From positions 4,469,001 to 4,533,000 of the forward strand of contig CP051187.1 in NCBI GenBank assembly GCA_038087035.1: a DNA stretch of 64,000 nucleotides, in the 5' to 3' direction. Origin of the DNA: Gloeotrichia echinulata CP02. GTDB taxonomy: Bacteria > Cyanobacteriota > Cyanobacteriia > Cyanobacteriales > Nostocaceae. Each line of letters opens with the position of its first letter. Position 1 is the first letter of the stretch. The notes under the pieces are model-generated. The model was not told where the DNA came from. It did not search any database and was given only the letters and a program-made list of their open reading frames with translations. Positions 28,170 through 36,959 of the stretch are shown in pieces. The position numbers and the translations under genes are program-made.

Positions 28170-28867
28170 AATCGATTGATTGAGTGTAGTAGCAACTTAG
28201 GAAGAAATCACCTAAAGGATGAAAGTATAAAGTTTATACTAAATGTCATTAAAAATAGTAACTTAGCTATGGGGGTATGCAGTGTATCCCGCACCTCCCA
28301 GCATACCTAATTCCCATTTCTGGACACAACTTGAGATCACTAATATTCGCAGCCCAGGTTCTAGCGTCCAAATGTCATCAGCAATCCTCCTGTGGTGGAA
28401 CGGAGAACTACGGTGTTAAAATAGTGAATAGTAGAAGCGTAAGTACGCATGTTTCACCGCCCCAACACCTGCGGCCAATTGCCAAAAGTCTTTCATAGCT
28501 GGGATAATGCGGCTACTAGATAACTGATAACTAGCTTGAAAATAAGGGCCATTAGACTAGGGGCTAGTCCAAAAGAAATTCATTGGAAATCGGCGGTTTA
28601 TCCATCCCCTTGTGGGTGGTTGAGGTTGCTCAAGAGCCGACTTGGTGGCAAGTTTTGGCATTGGTGACTTTTCCCCATGCCCTATACTTCGGCTTCGCTC
28701 AGTACAAGTGCCCCATGCCCTATCCTAATAAATTACCAATAGTTTGGTTGCTGAAATTACTGAAAAATTATCAATCTATAATTTTATACAGAAAAGTTTA
28801 AACTTAAATAGATATTTTTTGACACTATTACGGTTAAATTTGATAAATTGCTGATGTTAAGATTTCC
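28170..28867. other. Intergenic region, no gene recognised
   Basis: About 700 bases between the divergent kinase and prs genes. It contains partial ATGCCCT-type repeats (about 28675-28725) and an AT-rich stretch before prs. Short frames here have no recognisable product. Confidence 0.5.
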
Positions 28868-29884
28868 ATGAATGCACATCGAGGATCTGCTGTGCTCAGT
28901 TCTGCAACTTTAAAAATACAACCAGCGCCGACAGGAGTGAATGAAAATCATCGCCTGCGGCTATTTTCTGGCTCTGCTAATTTACAACTGTCTCAAGAAG
29001 TCGCTCGCTATCTGGGGATGGACTTGGGACCGATGATTCGCAAAAGATTTGCGGATGGTGAACTTTACGTTCAAATCCAAGAATCAATTCGGGGTTGTGA
29101 TGTTTATTTAATCCAGCCCTCTTGTCAACCCGTCAACGATCACTTAATGGAATTACTGATTATGATTGACGCCTGTCGTCGAGCTTCGGCCCGACAGGTG
29201 ACAGCAGTAATTCCTTACTATGGTTATGCTCGCGCTGACCGCAAAACCGCAGGACGTGAGTCGATAACTGCAAAGTTGGTTGCTAACCTGATCACACAAG
29301 CAGGTGCTAACCGTGTTCTAGCAATGGATTTGCATTCATCTCAAATTCAGGGCTATTTTGATATCCCCTTAGACCATGTTTACGGTTCGCCAGTCCTGCT
29401 GGATTATTTGGCGAGCAAACAACTACCCGATCTTGTAGTTGTTTCTCCCGATGTCGGGGGTGTAGCACGGGCTAGAGCATTTGCCAAAAAGCTGAATGAT
29501 GCTCCCTTAGCAATTATTGACAAACGTCGTCAGGCTCACAATATAGCTGAAGTGATGAATGTCATCGGCGATGTTAAGGGCAAAACAGCAGTGTTGGTAG
29601 ACGACATGATCGACACTGGCGGCACAATTGCTGCAGGCGCCAAGCTACTGCGTGAAGAAGGCGCACGTCAAGTTTACGCCTGCGCCACTCATGCAGTATT
29701 TTCCCCACCTGCAGTTGAGCGGTTGTCCAGTGGCGTATTTGAGGAAGTTATTGTCACCAATACCATTCCGATCCCAGATAGCAGTCACTTTCCACAACTG
29801 GTAGTGCTTTCAGTGGCTAATGTACTAGGAGAAACTATCTGGCGAATTCACGAAGATAGCTCAGTAAGTAGTATGTTTCGCTAG
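28868..29884 (+). CDS. prs: Ribose-phosphate pyrophosphokinase (PRPP synthetase)
   Basis: The 338-residue enzyme transfers pyrophosphate from ATP to ribose 5-phosphate, giving PRPP for nucleotide, His and Trp synthesis. Visible are RLFSGSANLQLSQEVARYLG at the start, FADGELYVQIQESIRGCDVY, the ATP/flexible region YYGYARADRKTAGRESI, the metal/ribose motif MDLHSSQIQGYFDIP and the PRPP-binding VLVDDMIDTGGTIAAGA. Length is normal for cyanobacteria (about 330), with a short N-terminal extension. Monocistronic. Confidence 0.95.
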   Translation: MNAHRGSAVLSSATLKIQPAPTGVNENHRLRLFSGSANLQLSQEVARYLGMDLGPMIRKRFADGELYVQIQESIRGCDVYLIQPSCQPVNDHLMELLIMIDACRRASARQVTAVIPYYGYARADRKTAGRESITAKLVANLITQAGANRVLAMDLHSSQIQGYFDIPLDHVYGSPVLLDYLASKQLPDLVVVSPDVGGVARARAFAKKLNDAPLAIIDKRRQAHNIAEVMNVIGDVKGKTAVLVDDMIDTGGTIAAGAKLLREEGARQVYACATHAVFSPPAVERLSSGVFEEVIVTNTIPIPDSSHFPQLVVLSVANVLGETIWRIHEDSSVSSMFR

Positions 29885-29921
29885 CCAAAAAAGAACTGTT
29901 ATCTTTGTTACAGTTTTATAT

Positions 29922-29953
29922 GAAGAAGTATGAAGTATGAAGTATGAAGTAGG
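29922..29953. repeat. Heptamer tandem repeat (GAAGTAT)n
   Basis: About four direct copies of GAAGTAT after prs. Confidence 0.8.
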
Positions 29954-30123
29954 AATTTTTCACTCTTCATGCTTCAACCTTTATTTCTTCTGAATAATCT
30001 CAAGCGATACCAATACCTCTAGCGCGGATACTACCCGTTCTAATTCTGCAACTAGCGCAGTTGAGCCTGTCTGACTGAAGGTATCTGCTAGTGCCCGATA
30101 ATACCAAAGAGTACCTTCTTTAC

Positions 30124-31499
30124 CGAAAAAATGGGTAAAAGCCCCGTCCTTCTAGGACGGCTTTATATTTTCTAATATTGTTTTATGTGCAATATTCCGT
30201 GATAAAATACGGGCATGATAGTCAGAGAAACCAAGCTACTAAACGGAACCCTGGAGCAATACCAAGCTCTTGATGATGCCATTCGCACTGCCCAATTCAT
30301 TAGAAATAAGACCCTTCGCTACTGGATGGATAACCAAGGGGTTGGTAAGGCTGACTTATATAAGCTGTGCAAGGACTTAGCAATTGAATTTGACTTTGCT
30401 TTAAAGTTAAATTCCGCAGCGCGTCAAGCCAGTGCCGAAAGAGCTTGGGCTGCTATCTCAAGTTTCTATAAACGTTGTAAAAAGCAGGAGAAGAAGAAAG
30501 GTTATCCCAAGTTTAAAAAGCATTGTCGCTCTGTAGAATATAAAGTATCAGGCTGGAAACTATCTGATGATTGCAAGATTATTACTTTCACGGATGGCTT
30601 TAAAGTTGGGTCTTTATCTGTATTCTGCAATTCAGCCACGCGAGAAGACCTTCATAGACTTAAAATTAATCGTGTCCGGGTAATCAGAAGGGCGGATGGG
30701 TATTATGCCCAATTCTGTTTTGACGCTGACCGTAAAGAAGTTGGGGAATTCACTGGCAATGTCGTTGGGTTAGATTTAGGGTTAAAATATTTCACTAAAG
30801 ACCAAAATGATAATGTTGTAATTTATCCCCAATTCTTGAGAAAGTCTGAGCGTAGACTAGCCAAGGCTCAGAAACGGTTGAGCAAAAAGTTTGTTAAAGA
30901 TAAAAAACCTCAGTCAATTAATTATCACAAGTCGCGGAAACGATTAGGTAAAGTTCATCTAAAAATCCAAAGACAGCGTAAAGATTGGGCTATAAAGCAA
31001 GCTCGATGCGTAGTGACATCTAACGATGTTGTAGTTTATGAAGATTTGAAGATTGCGAACATGGTCAAAAATCATCATTTGGCTAAATCGATTTCTGACG
31101 CTAGTTGGTATCAGTTCACTCAATGGCTAGACTACTACGGAAAAATCTGGGATAAGGCAGTGGTAGCAGTAACGCCCGCTTACACCTCCCAAGATTGCTC
31201 TAATTGTGGACATAGGGTGAAAAAGTCACTCAGCACCCGAACTCATTCATGTTATAACTGTGGGGTTGAAATATGCCGTGATACGAACGCGGCAATTAAT
31301 ATCCTCAAAAAAGGAATGAAGATATTAGGAGTTGAGTGGCAAAACAACAGTACCCAAGGGCATTGGGAATCTGCATCGCCAGATGAAAAGCATGGGGAGA
31401 AGACCGCCAATACTATTGATAGGAAACTTGATATAGCAAGCGGATTTCTGTGAACCATGAATTAGAATCCCCGTGCGTTCACGCCGGGGAGTATGTCAA
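30124..31499 (+). mobile_element. IS1341-like element (LE hairpin, tnpB, RE hairpin)
   Basis: The element starts after TTTAC (30119-30123) with CGAAAAAATGGGTAAAAG and a left hairpin CCCCGTCCTTCTAGGACGG, and ends with right hairpin AATCCCCGTGCG...CGCCGGGGAG then TATGTCAA (31499). There is no tnpA and no target duplication, as expected for IS200/IS605-type single-strand transposition. Borders are fixed by rebuilding the interrupted HD gene. Confidence 0.9.
30215..31453 (+). CDS. tnpB: RNA-guided endonuclease TnpB
   Basis: The 412-residue TnpB shows catalytic D in VVGLDLGLKYFTKD (about residue 187), E in VVVYEDLKIANMV (about 276) and D in EICRDTNAAINIL (about 358), with zinc-ribbon cysteines in DCSNCGH and SCYNCG. 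It starts MIVRETKLLNGTLEQ. The C-terminal part beyond the RuvC core (about 370-412) overlaps the region expected to encode the omega-RNA. It should use the right end (31460-31499) as RNA scaffold. It is only distantly like the TnpBs at 11766, 47880 and 60732. Confidence 0.92.
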   Translation: MIVRETKLLNGTLEQYQALDDAIRTAQFIRNKTLRYWMDNQGVGKADLYKLCKDLAIEFDFALKLNSAARQASAERAWAAISSFYKRCKKQEKKKGYPKFKKHCRSVEYKVSGWKLSDDCKIITFTDGFKVGSLSVFCNSATREDLHRLKINRVRVIRRADGYYAQFCFDADRKEVGEFTGNVVGLDLGLKYFTKDQNDNVVIYPQFLRKSERRLAKAQKRLSKKFVKDKKPQSINYHKSRKRLGKVHLKIQRQRKDWAIKQARCVVTSNDVVVYEDLKIANMVKNHHLAKSISDASWYQFTQWLDYYGKIWDKAVVAVTPAYTSQDCSNCGHRVKKSLSTRTHSCYNCGVEICRDTNAAINILKKGMKILGVEWQNNSTQGHWESASPDEKHGEKTANTIDRKLDIASGFL

Positions 31500-31765
31500 C
31501 TCCCACAAACCTTTCCCAAAGCGATTCGCCCAACAGGCGATAATCTTTAAGAATAGACTGGGCGTTGTAAAGTTTATCTGCGGCTGACACTAGTCGCACT
31601 GATGGGGATGCTGTAGGAATATGAGCAATATATGCCTTTTTGCGCTCTTCCCAAGGCGGTTTAGGTATACTATCAGCATCAGTACAACCATCGACAATTG
31701 CAGTTACATTATCCCCAAAGCGACGGCGAATTTCTTCCCTGGTGACTGCGCCGCCTTGGTCTTCG

Positions 31766-31829
31766 ATCCTGCCCCCTGCCCCCTGCCCCCTGCCCCCTGC
31801 CCCCTGCCCCCTGCCCCCTGCCCCCTGCC
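31766..31829. repeat. Heptamer tandem repeat (CCCCTGC)n
   Basis: Eight to nine direct copies of CCCCTGC, at the broken N-terminal edge of the HD-domain pseudogene. Frames across it in the plus direction encode only APCPLPP repeats and are not genes. Confidence 0.95.
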
Positions 31830-32079
31830 TCTTCGTTGAAATTGGTATACGGCTAGGCTGAAATCAGCAGACTATATACTTAAGATAGATGTCATGGGAT
31901 CAAGTATGCACTATCTGTCGAGTGTGGGCAAATTGTCGCCAAATCTCAACCATCAGTCAAATTAGGGATTTGGGTTTTTTGCCATAGAAAGAAAAATCTT
32001 AAGATAGAAAAGTGATAACACTGAGCGCTAGTAATGCTAAAGTTTCAAGAAATTCATCTGAAATTTTCAGCGGGTATTC

Positions 32080-34275
32080 ATGCTGAAGCAGCTTAAAGAA
32101 AATCCAATTCCTCTCATTGCTGGTGCTGGACTGTGTGCCTTTTTAGCAGGGGCGATGGTTTCAGCACCTGAGATTGGAAAAACCTTGGGACAATGGCTCA
32201 AACAAGGTAAGAGTCAGCCTGAGCAAATATCTGAGGCGACAAAAGCCAAATCAGCCGTCTACCCACTGGTGTTACAATCTCTGCCAGAAAGAGCGGCAAA
32301 ACTAACAGATATAGCTCAGAATTCTGGCTTTCCAGACCGAGAACGCGCCCGTTATATTTTGGCGAGTGATTACATTGAAAGAACACAAGCCAAAAAAGCG
32401 CTGAGTTTACTCACAGGACTAGAGAAAGACTATCCTATTCTCGCTCCCTATATTTTGCTCAAACAAGCGCAAGCACAAGACATGCTGGGCGAAAACCGCA
32501 AAGCTTCGGATATTCGACAGCAATTGCTCAAACAATATCCTCAAGAAGCAGCGGTAGTCAAAGCTATATATCTCATAGCCCAACCGAAACTCCAAGATAC
32601 AGCGATCGCCAAATTTCCTTCCAACCCCCTAACCTGGGAAATTATCCGCAAGCGATTGCAAGAAAATCCGAATCAGCCACAATTGCAGTTAATTTTGGCA
32701 AAATACGCCACTGATCAACCAGGAATAGTTGGGGTGTTGGATGACCTGGTGAAACAACCCAACCTCAAACCTGAAGACTGGGAACTAATTGGCGCAGCTT
32801 ATTGGACAAACAATCAATTTGACAAAGCGGCGATCGCTTACGCCAAAGCACCCCAGACACCAGAAAGCCTTTACCGCATTGGACGCGGGTTGCAGATCAG
32901 AGGTAAAGAACGAGAAAAGGCGATCGCCAGTTATCAACAACTGGTAAAACAATTTCCAGACGCCACAGAAACTGGGACAGCTTTGCTGCGTTTAGCAGAA
33001 ATGGCGAAAAGCCGCAAAGATGCTATACCATATCTTGACCAAGTAATCACTAAATTTCCAGAGCTAGGTAGTAGAGCGATCGTTGCCAAAGCCAAAAGCT
33101 TAGAAGCCCTTAAGGAGAATAAATCAGCTAACGCCGCTTGGCAATTACTACTGAGTAAGTACGGCAATTCTGACGCAGCCGCAGAGTACCGCTGGAAAAA
33201 TGCCCTAGATAAAGCCAAAGCTAAAGATTACATCGGTGCATGGCAATCTGCAGAACCAATTCCTACCAACAACCCCAACAGCATATTGGCTCCCAGAGCC
33301 GGGTTTTGGGTAGCTAAATGGGCAACCATACTGGGGAAACAGCAAGAAGCTCAAGAGGCTTACGAATATGTGATAAGTAAATTTCCTTACTCTTATTATG
33401 CTTGGCGCTCCGCATCAATACTGGGCTTGAATGTCGGTAACTTTAACACCGTTCGCCAAATGAACCCAGAAGTCGTCCCTCCCCAGCGTCCGGTACCTAC
33501 CGCAGGTTCACAAACCTTCAAAGAACTGTATCTATTAGGTCAAGACCGTGATGCTTGGTTGCAATGGGAGACAGAATTTCAGAACAAAACCCAGCCCACA
33601 GTCGCAGAACAATTTACCGAAGGATTGATGCGTCTGGTAAATGGCGAAAATCTCATCGGAATTGACAAAATCTCCAAATTGGAAGACCGGGAAACACCAG
33701 CAGAAAAAGCTGAATATGAGGCTCTCAGTAAACAGATTACCTATTGGCAAGCCCGTTATCCCTTTCCCTATCTCCCAGAAATTAAACAGTGGTCAGCCCA
33801 ACGTCAGCTAAATCCCCTGCTAGTCACCGCCTTAATGCGTCAAGAATCGCGGTTTGAGCCAAAAGCTAAATCTATCGTTGGTGCGACTGGCTTAATGCAG
33901 GTAATGCCAGACACAGCTAAATGGATTGCCCCACAAATCAAGGTAGACTTCAAAAAAATTAACCTGGAGAACCCTAACGATAACGTCATGCTAGGGACTT
34001 GGTATTTGGATCATACCCATCAGCAATATAATAATAATACCTTGTTGGCGATCGCCAGTTATAATGCAGGTCCGGGTAATGTTTCTAAATGGCTGCAAAC
34101 CATCACCACCAAAGACCCAGACGAATTCGTCGAACAAATTCCCTTTGACGAAACCAAAAATTACGTCCGCCAAGTCTTAGGCAACTACTGGAATTATCTC
34201 AGACTTTACAACCCCGAAATTTCCGAAATTGTCGGCAAATACTCCGCCGAACACCCAAAATTGCCGGCGCAGTAG
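32080..34275 (+). CDS. Lytic murein transglycosylase (Slt-type) with TPR-like superhelix
   Basis: The 731-residue protein has an N-terminal signal-anchor (IPLIAGAGLCAFLAGAMV), a long alpha-helical region of tetratricopeptide-like repeats (about residues 60-560; QFDKAAIAYAKAPQTPESLY) and a C-terminal SLT domain (about 590-720): the catalytic Glu in LMRQESRFEPKAKS, ATGLMQVMP, and LAIASYNAGPGNV. Such enzymes cleave the beta-1,4 bond of peptidoglycan to give 1,6-anhydro ends. It acts in the periplasm. The domain order matches Slt70-like proteins. Confidence 0.92.
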   Translation: MLKQLKENPIPLIAGAGLCAFLAGAMVSAPEIGKTLGQWLKQGKSQPEQISEATKAKSAVYPLVLQSLPERAAKLTDIAQNSGFPDRERARYILASDYIERTQAKKALSLLTGLEKDYPILAPYILLKQAQAQDMLGENRKASDIRQQLLKQYPQEAAVVKAIYLIAQPKLQDTAIAKFPSNPLTWEIIRKRLQENPNQPQLQLILAKYATDQPGIVGVLDDLVKQPNLKPEDWELIGAAYWTNNQFDKAAIAYAKAPQTPESLYRIGRGLQIRGKEREKAIASYQQLVKQFPDATETGTALLRLAEMAKSRKDAIPYLDQVITKFPELGSRAIVAKAKSLEALKENKSANAAWQLLLSKYGNSDAAAEYRWKNALDKAKAKDYIGAWQSAEPIPTNNPNSILAPRAGFWVAKWATILGKQQEAQEAYEYVISKFPYSYYAWRSASILGLNVGNFNTVRQMNPEVVPPQRPVPTAGSQTFKELYLLGQDRDAWLQWETEFQNKTQPTVAEQFTEGLMRLVNGENLIGIDKISKLEDRETPAEKAEYEALSKQITYWQARYPFPYLPEIKQWSAQRQLNPLLVTALMRQESRFEPKAKSIVGATGLMQVMPDTAKWIAPQIKVDFKKINLENPNDNVMLGTWYLDHTHQQYNNNTLLAIASYNAGPGNVSKWLQTITTKDPDEFVEQIPFDETKNYVRQVLGNYWNYLRLYNPEISEIVGKYSAEHPKLPAQ

Positions 34276-34297
34276 GGGCGCGGGAATAGGACAATGA

Positions 34298-34330
34298 TCT
34301 GTAGGGGCGCAAGGCCTTGCGCCCTATTGA
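34298..34330. repeat. GGCGCAAGGCCTTGCGCC palindrome between transglycosylase and tatC
   Basis: The common palindrome of this window occurs at about 34308-34326 with one arm shortened. The surrounding MITE ends were not identified. An inverted pair TTGAGAAATTGGTGATTCTCAA lies at about 34368-34390. Confidence 0.7.
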
Positions 34331-34457
34331 CACCGCCCTTAGTGGCACATGAGTAGGGTGCATCAGATTTGAGAAATTGGTGATTCTCAACACTTGTTCT
34401 GTCGGGGGAGTGTCAAGTAGATAAAATAGTTAAGAAATGTTGCCGACAAGCTAAAAC

Positions 34458-35276
34458 ATGACCCCACAAGACCTAGACACAGCACCGCAGTCTGACGAAC
34501 TGGGAATTCCCCCAGACGCCACTGTCTCAACTCCTGGCGATATCGACCCAGAAATTGATCCTCTTGATGACTTACCTGGTGAAGTCGAGATGTCGCTGTT
34601 CGACCACTTAGAGGAGTTGCGACAACGGATATTTTATGCATTGGCTGCAGCAGCGGTAGGCGTTATCGGCTGTTTTTTTGTCGTTAAGCCAATTGTCCAA
34701 CTCTTAGAAGTTCCCGCACAGGGAGTCAAATTTCTCCAACTTGCTCCTGGGGAATATTTCTTTGTCTCGTTGAAAGTCGCAGCTTACAGCGGCTTGGTGC
34801 TTTCTACTCCGTTCATACTTTACCAAATTATCCAGTTCGTTCTCCCCGGACTGACTCGTCGTGAACGCCGCTTACTCGGACCTGTGGTTTTGGGATCGAG
34901 TGTTTTATTTGCCGGCGGGTTAGTATTTGCTTATTTGCTGCTCATCCCTGCAGCGTTAAAATTCTTCATCAGCTACGGTGCTGATGTTGTCGAGCAATTA
35001 TGGTCAATTGATAAATATTTTGAATTCGTGCTACTGCTATTATTCAGCACTGGTTTAGCATTTCAAATTCCGGTAATTCAACTATTGCTTGGTTCTTTAG
35101 GAATTGTTTCTTCAGATCTAATGCTTTCTGGTTGGCGCTTCGTGATTATGGGCGCAGTGGTTTTAGGAGCAGTTCTCACACCTTCTACTGACCCCCTAAC
35201 CCAAAGTCTGTTAGCAGGAGCCGTGCTAGGACTTTATTTTGGTGGTATTGGTCTGGTGAAGTTGACAGGTAAATGA
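34458..35276 (+). CDS. tatC: Sec-independent (twin-arginine) protein translocase TatC
   Basis: The 272-residue, six-TM protein has a hydrophilic acidic N-terminal extension of about 45 residues, typical of cyanobacterial TatC, then the diagnostic MSLFDHLEELRQRIFYAL. The later segments include PFILYQIIQFVLPGLTRRER and TGLAFQIPVIQLLLGSLG. TatC recognises the RR signal of folded exported proteins. The Rieske protein PetC made from 36288 is a known Tat substrate in cyanobacteria and plants, so the cluster is functionally meaningful. The stop codon is 10 bases before an IS605-like element. Confidence 0.94.
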   Translation: MTPQDLDTAPQSDELGIPPDATVSTPGDIDPEIDPLDDLPGEVEMSLFDHLEELRQRIFYALAAAAVGVIGCFFVVKPIVQLLEVPAQGVKFLQLAPGEYFFVSLKVAAYSGLVLSTPFILYQIIQFVLPGLTRRERRLLGPVVLGSSVLFAGGLVFAYLLLIPAALKFFISYGADVVEQLWSIDKYFEFVLLLLFSTGLAFQIPVIQLLLGSLGIVSSDLMLSGWRFVIMGAVVLGAVLTPSTDPLTQSLLAGAVLGLYFGGIGLVKLTGK

Positions 35277-35286
35277 CTGGATTTAT

Positions 35287-35680
35287 CAAAAATCTGGGTC
35301 TAAAACCCCGTCGTTCTACGACGGCTTTTGGTATAATAGGCTTTGTGTCAGGGTAATCAACCACATAAAAAACCCATTTGCTACCTAACAAGTAGACGCT
35401 GCACCTTCTCCCAAAGGGAGAGGCTACGCCAAGACAACTAAATCTTGCTGGTTCTACTTCGTAGTTCTAGTATCACCTGGAAGTAGGTAAAAGATTTACA
35501 GGTACTAGACTAACAGCATTAAACTGCAAACAAATTTTGCACTATGTGCAACTATGGTCGGGCAGACCAAAAGTTAACGCTAGGGGAGAGAACCACCTCT
35601 GGCTTAGATACCGCAAGGGGTCTAGGCTAAGTGGACTCGTTGAACCAACAATCCTTAGCCTAAAGGCTAAGGAGTGTCAA
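35287..35680 (+). mobile_element. IS605-like element lacking tnpA and tnpB (solo S4), possible omega-RNA unit
   Basis: Starts AAAAATCTGGGTCTAAAACC with left hairpin CCCCGTCGTTCTACGACGG, nearly the same as in the tnpB elements at 30124 and 60678, followed by GGTATAATAGG (a -10 box at the position where the tnpB elements have their promoter). About 330 non-coding bases lead to a right hairpin (AATCCTTAGCC-TAAA-GGCTAAGGAG) and TGTCAA at 35680. No TnpB frame is present. Plus-strand orientation. Confidence 0.65.
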
Positions 35681-35684
35681 ATCC

Positions 35685-35750
35685 CAGTCCCCAGTCCCCA
35701 ATCCCCAATCCCCAATCCCCAGTCCCCAGTCCCCAGTCCCCAGTCCCATC
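35685..35750. repeat. Heptamer tandem repeat (CCCCAGT/CCCCAAT)n
   Basis: About nine copies, immediately after the solo element and touching the DUF3067 gene end. Confidence 0.9.
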
Positions 35751-36069
35751 ATAAAATCCATTCCGAAGAGCGTTCACCCAAATCGAGCGGAATGCTGACA
35801 GCTTTGCCGAGTCGTGGACGCTCTCGCGTTTTTGTAATAAAAGTTTGCACTTGATTAGAGCCGCCTAAAGCATGAAGATAATTGGCGATTGTATCGAGGT
35901 GGCCTTGATACTCAGCCTCGCTTAAGGGGAAGGAAGCTTGCTCTAGATATTTCCACATCACTTGCAAAAATATCTTCCCCTGGGAGCGCCGCAACTGGAT
36001 ATCGTAAGAGCGTCCCCACTTATCGAGTAAAATTTGACGTAATTCCTGTCCTGTCATAGCTGGTCTCAA
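35749..36069 (-). CDS. DUF3067 family protein
   Basis: The 106-residue soluble protein starts MRPAMTGQELRQILLDKWGR (the internal MTGQEL is the probable start) and contains SYDIQLRRSQGKIFLQVMW and LDTIANYLHALGG, the conserved DUF3067 pattern found in cyanobacteria and plant plastids. Its function is unknown; a plastid homologue has been linked to photosynthetic complex assembly only by context. It is encoded opposite and next to petC-petA, an arrangement I recall as common in cyanobacteria. The 3' end reaches into the CCCCAGT array. Confidence 0.88.
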   Translation of the reverse strand: MRPAMTGQELRQILLDKWGRSYDIQLRRSQGKIFLQVMWKYLEQASFPLSEAEYQGHLDTIANYLHALGGSNQVQTFITKTRERPRLGKAVSIPLDLGERSSEWIL

Positions 36070-36287
36070 TTAGATTTTACATTTAGTTATGATGTTAAGT
36101 TCCGTAACTCTTGTATGATAAGGATATAAAGAAATGTAATGCTAACAAAAAAGATGCTAAATATATCTTGGAATAGAGAAATTTGGCATTATTGTAAGGC
36201 TCTAGCATTTCGATTCAGATAAGAGTTGCTTAAGTACTGGTACTCTTGTCTAAATGCTTAATAAAATACACAAAGAGCGCGTAGATT

Positions 36288-36827
36288 ATGGCTCAATTTT
36301 CTGAATCAGCAGACGTGCCCGATATGGGGCGTCGTCAATTCATGAATCTGCTCACTTTTGGAACGATAACGGGAGTGGCTCTGGGTGCATTGTATCCCGT
36401 TGTCAAGTACTTTATTCCACCTGTTACTGGTGGAAGTGGTGGCGGGACAACGGCAAAAGATGAACTAGGCAACGATGTTAGTGTCAGTAAATTTCTAGAA
36501 GGCCATAATGTAGGCGATCGCTCCCTAGTTCAAGGACTGAAGGGCGACCCGACTTATCTGGTGGTAGAAAGCAAAGAGGCGATCGGTGATTATGGCATTA
36601 ACGCCATTTGTACCCACTTAGGTTGTGTTGTCCCCTGGAACGTGGCTGAGAACAAGTTTAAATGTCCTTGTCACGGTTCCCAATATGACGCAACTGGTAA
36701 AGTTGTTCGCGGTCCTGCACCACTATCTTTGGCTCTAGCTCATACCAGTGTACAAGAAGACAAAGTAGTCTTGACCCCTTGGACTGAAACCGACTTCCGC
36801 ACCGGCGATGCACCTTGGTGGGCGTAA
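36288..36827 (+). CDS. petC: Cytochrome b6f complex Rieske iron-sulfur subunit
   Basis: The 179-residue protein carries an N-terminal twin-Arg-like MGRRQFMNLLTFG signal-anchor followed by one membrane helix (about residues 20-42), then the soluble Rieske domain with the [2Fe-2S] ligands CTHLGCVVPW (about residue 107) and CPCHGSQYD (about 125). It passes electrons from plastoquinol to cytochrome f in the thylakoid lumen. It is followed 132 bases later by petA, the standard petCA operon. The gap contains heptamer-type repeats. Confidence 0.97.
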   Translation: MAQFSESADVPDMGRRQFMNLLTFGTITGVALGALYPVVKYFIPPVTGGSGGGTTAKDELGNDVSVSKFLEGHNVGDRSLVQGLKGDPTYLVVESKEAIGDYGINAICTHLGCVVPWNVAENKFKCPCHGSQYDATGKVVRGPAPLSLALAHTSVQEDKVVLTPWTETDFRTGDAPWWA

Positions 36828-36879
36828 TCATTTTGTCATGAGTTATTTGTCCCTAGTCATTTGTTCGGGAATCGACACT

Positions 36880-36930
36880 CTTGACTAATGACCCTTGACT
36901 AATGACCCTTGACTAATGACTAATAACTAA
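36880..36930. repeat. 14-bp tandem repeat in the petC-petA gap
   Basis: Three copies of TTGACTAATGACCC (two heptamers) lie between the two genes, so the operon mRNA would carry them. Confidence 0.85.
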
Positions 36931-36959
36931 TTCATGAGAGAATCGTTGTCCTTATAGAG

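Larger units (their letters stand above)
29991..31770 (-). pseudogene. HD-domain phosphohydrolase gene interrupted by a tnpB element
   Basis: Two minus-strand pieces flank the IS. The upstream piece (31500-31770) reads IEDQGGAVTREEIRRRFG, VDGCTDADSIPKPPWEERKK and ASPSVRLVSAADKLYNAQS; the downstream piece (29991-30123) reads GKEGTLWYYRALADTF...ALEVLVSLEIIQKK. This is the C-terminal two thirds of a SpoT-like/HD-domain hydrolase. Removing 30124-31499 restores WERFVGGKEGTLWYYRAL in frame. The N-terminus, including the His-Asp pair, is also gone, replaced by a CCCCTGC repeat array at 31766. So the gene was damaged twice. Confidence 0.85.

Noticed and set aside
28200..28860. Small genes in the kinase-prs gap
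   Set aside because: Short frames overlap each other and repeats and show no start signals or known motifs.
31621..31861. Plus-strand frames rich in APCPLPP
   Set aside because: Translated heptamer DNA and the complement of the HD-domain pseudogene.
35537..35854. 105-residue plus-strand frame
   Set aside because: Made of solo-element RNA region, CCCCAGT repeats and the complement of the DUF3067 gene.
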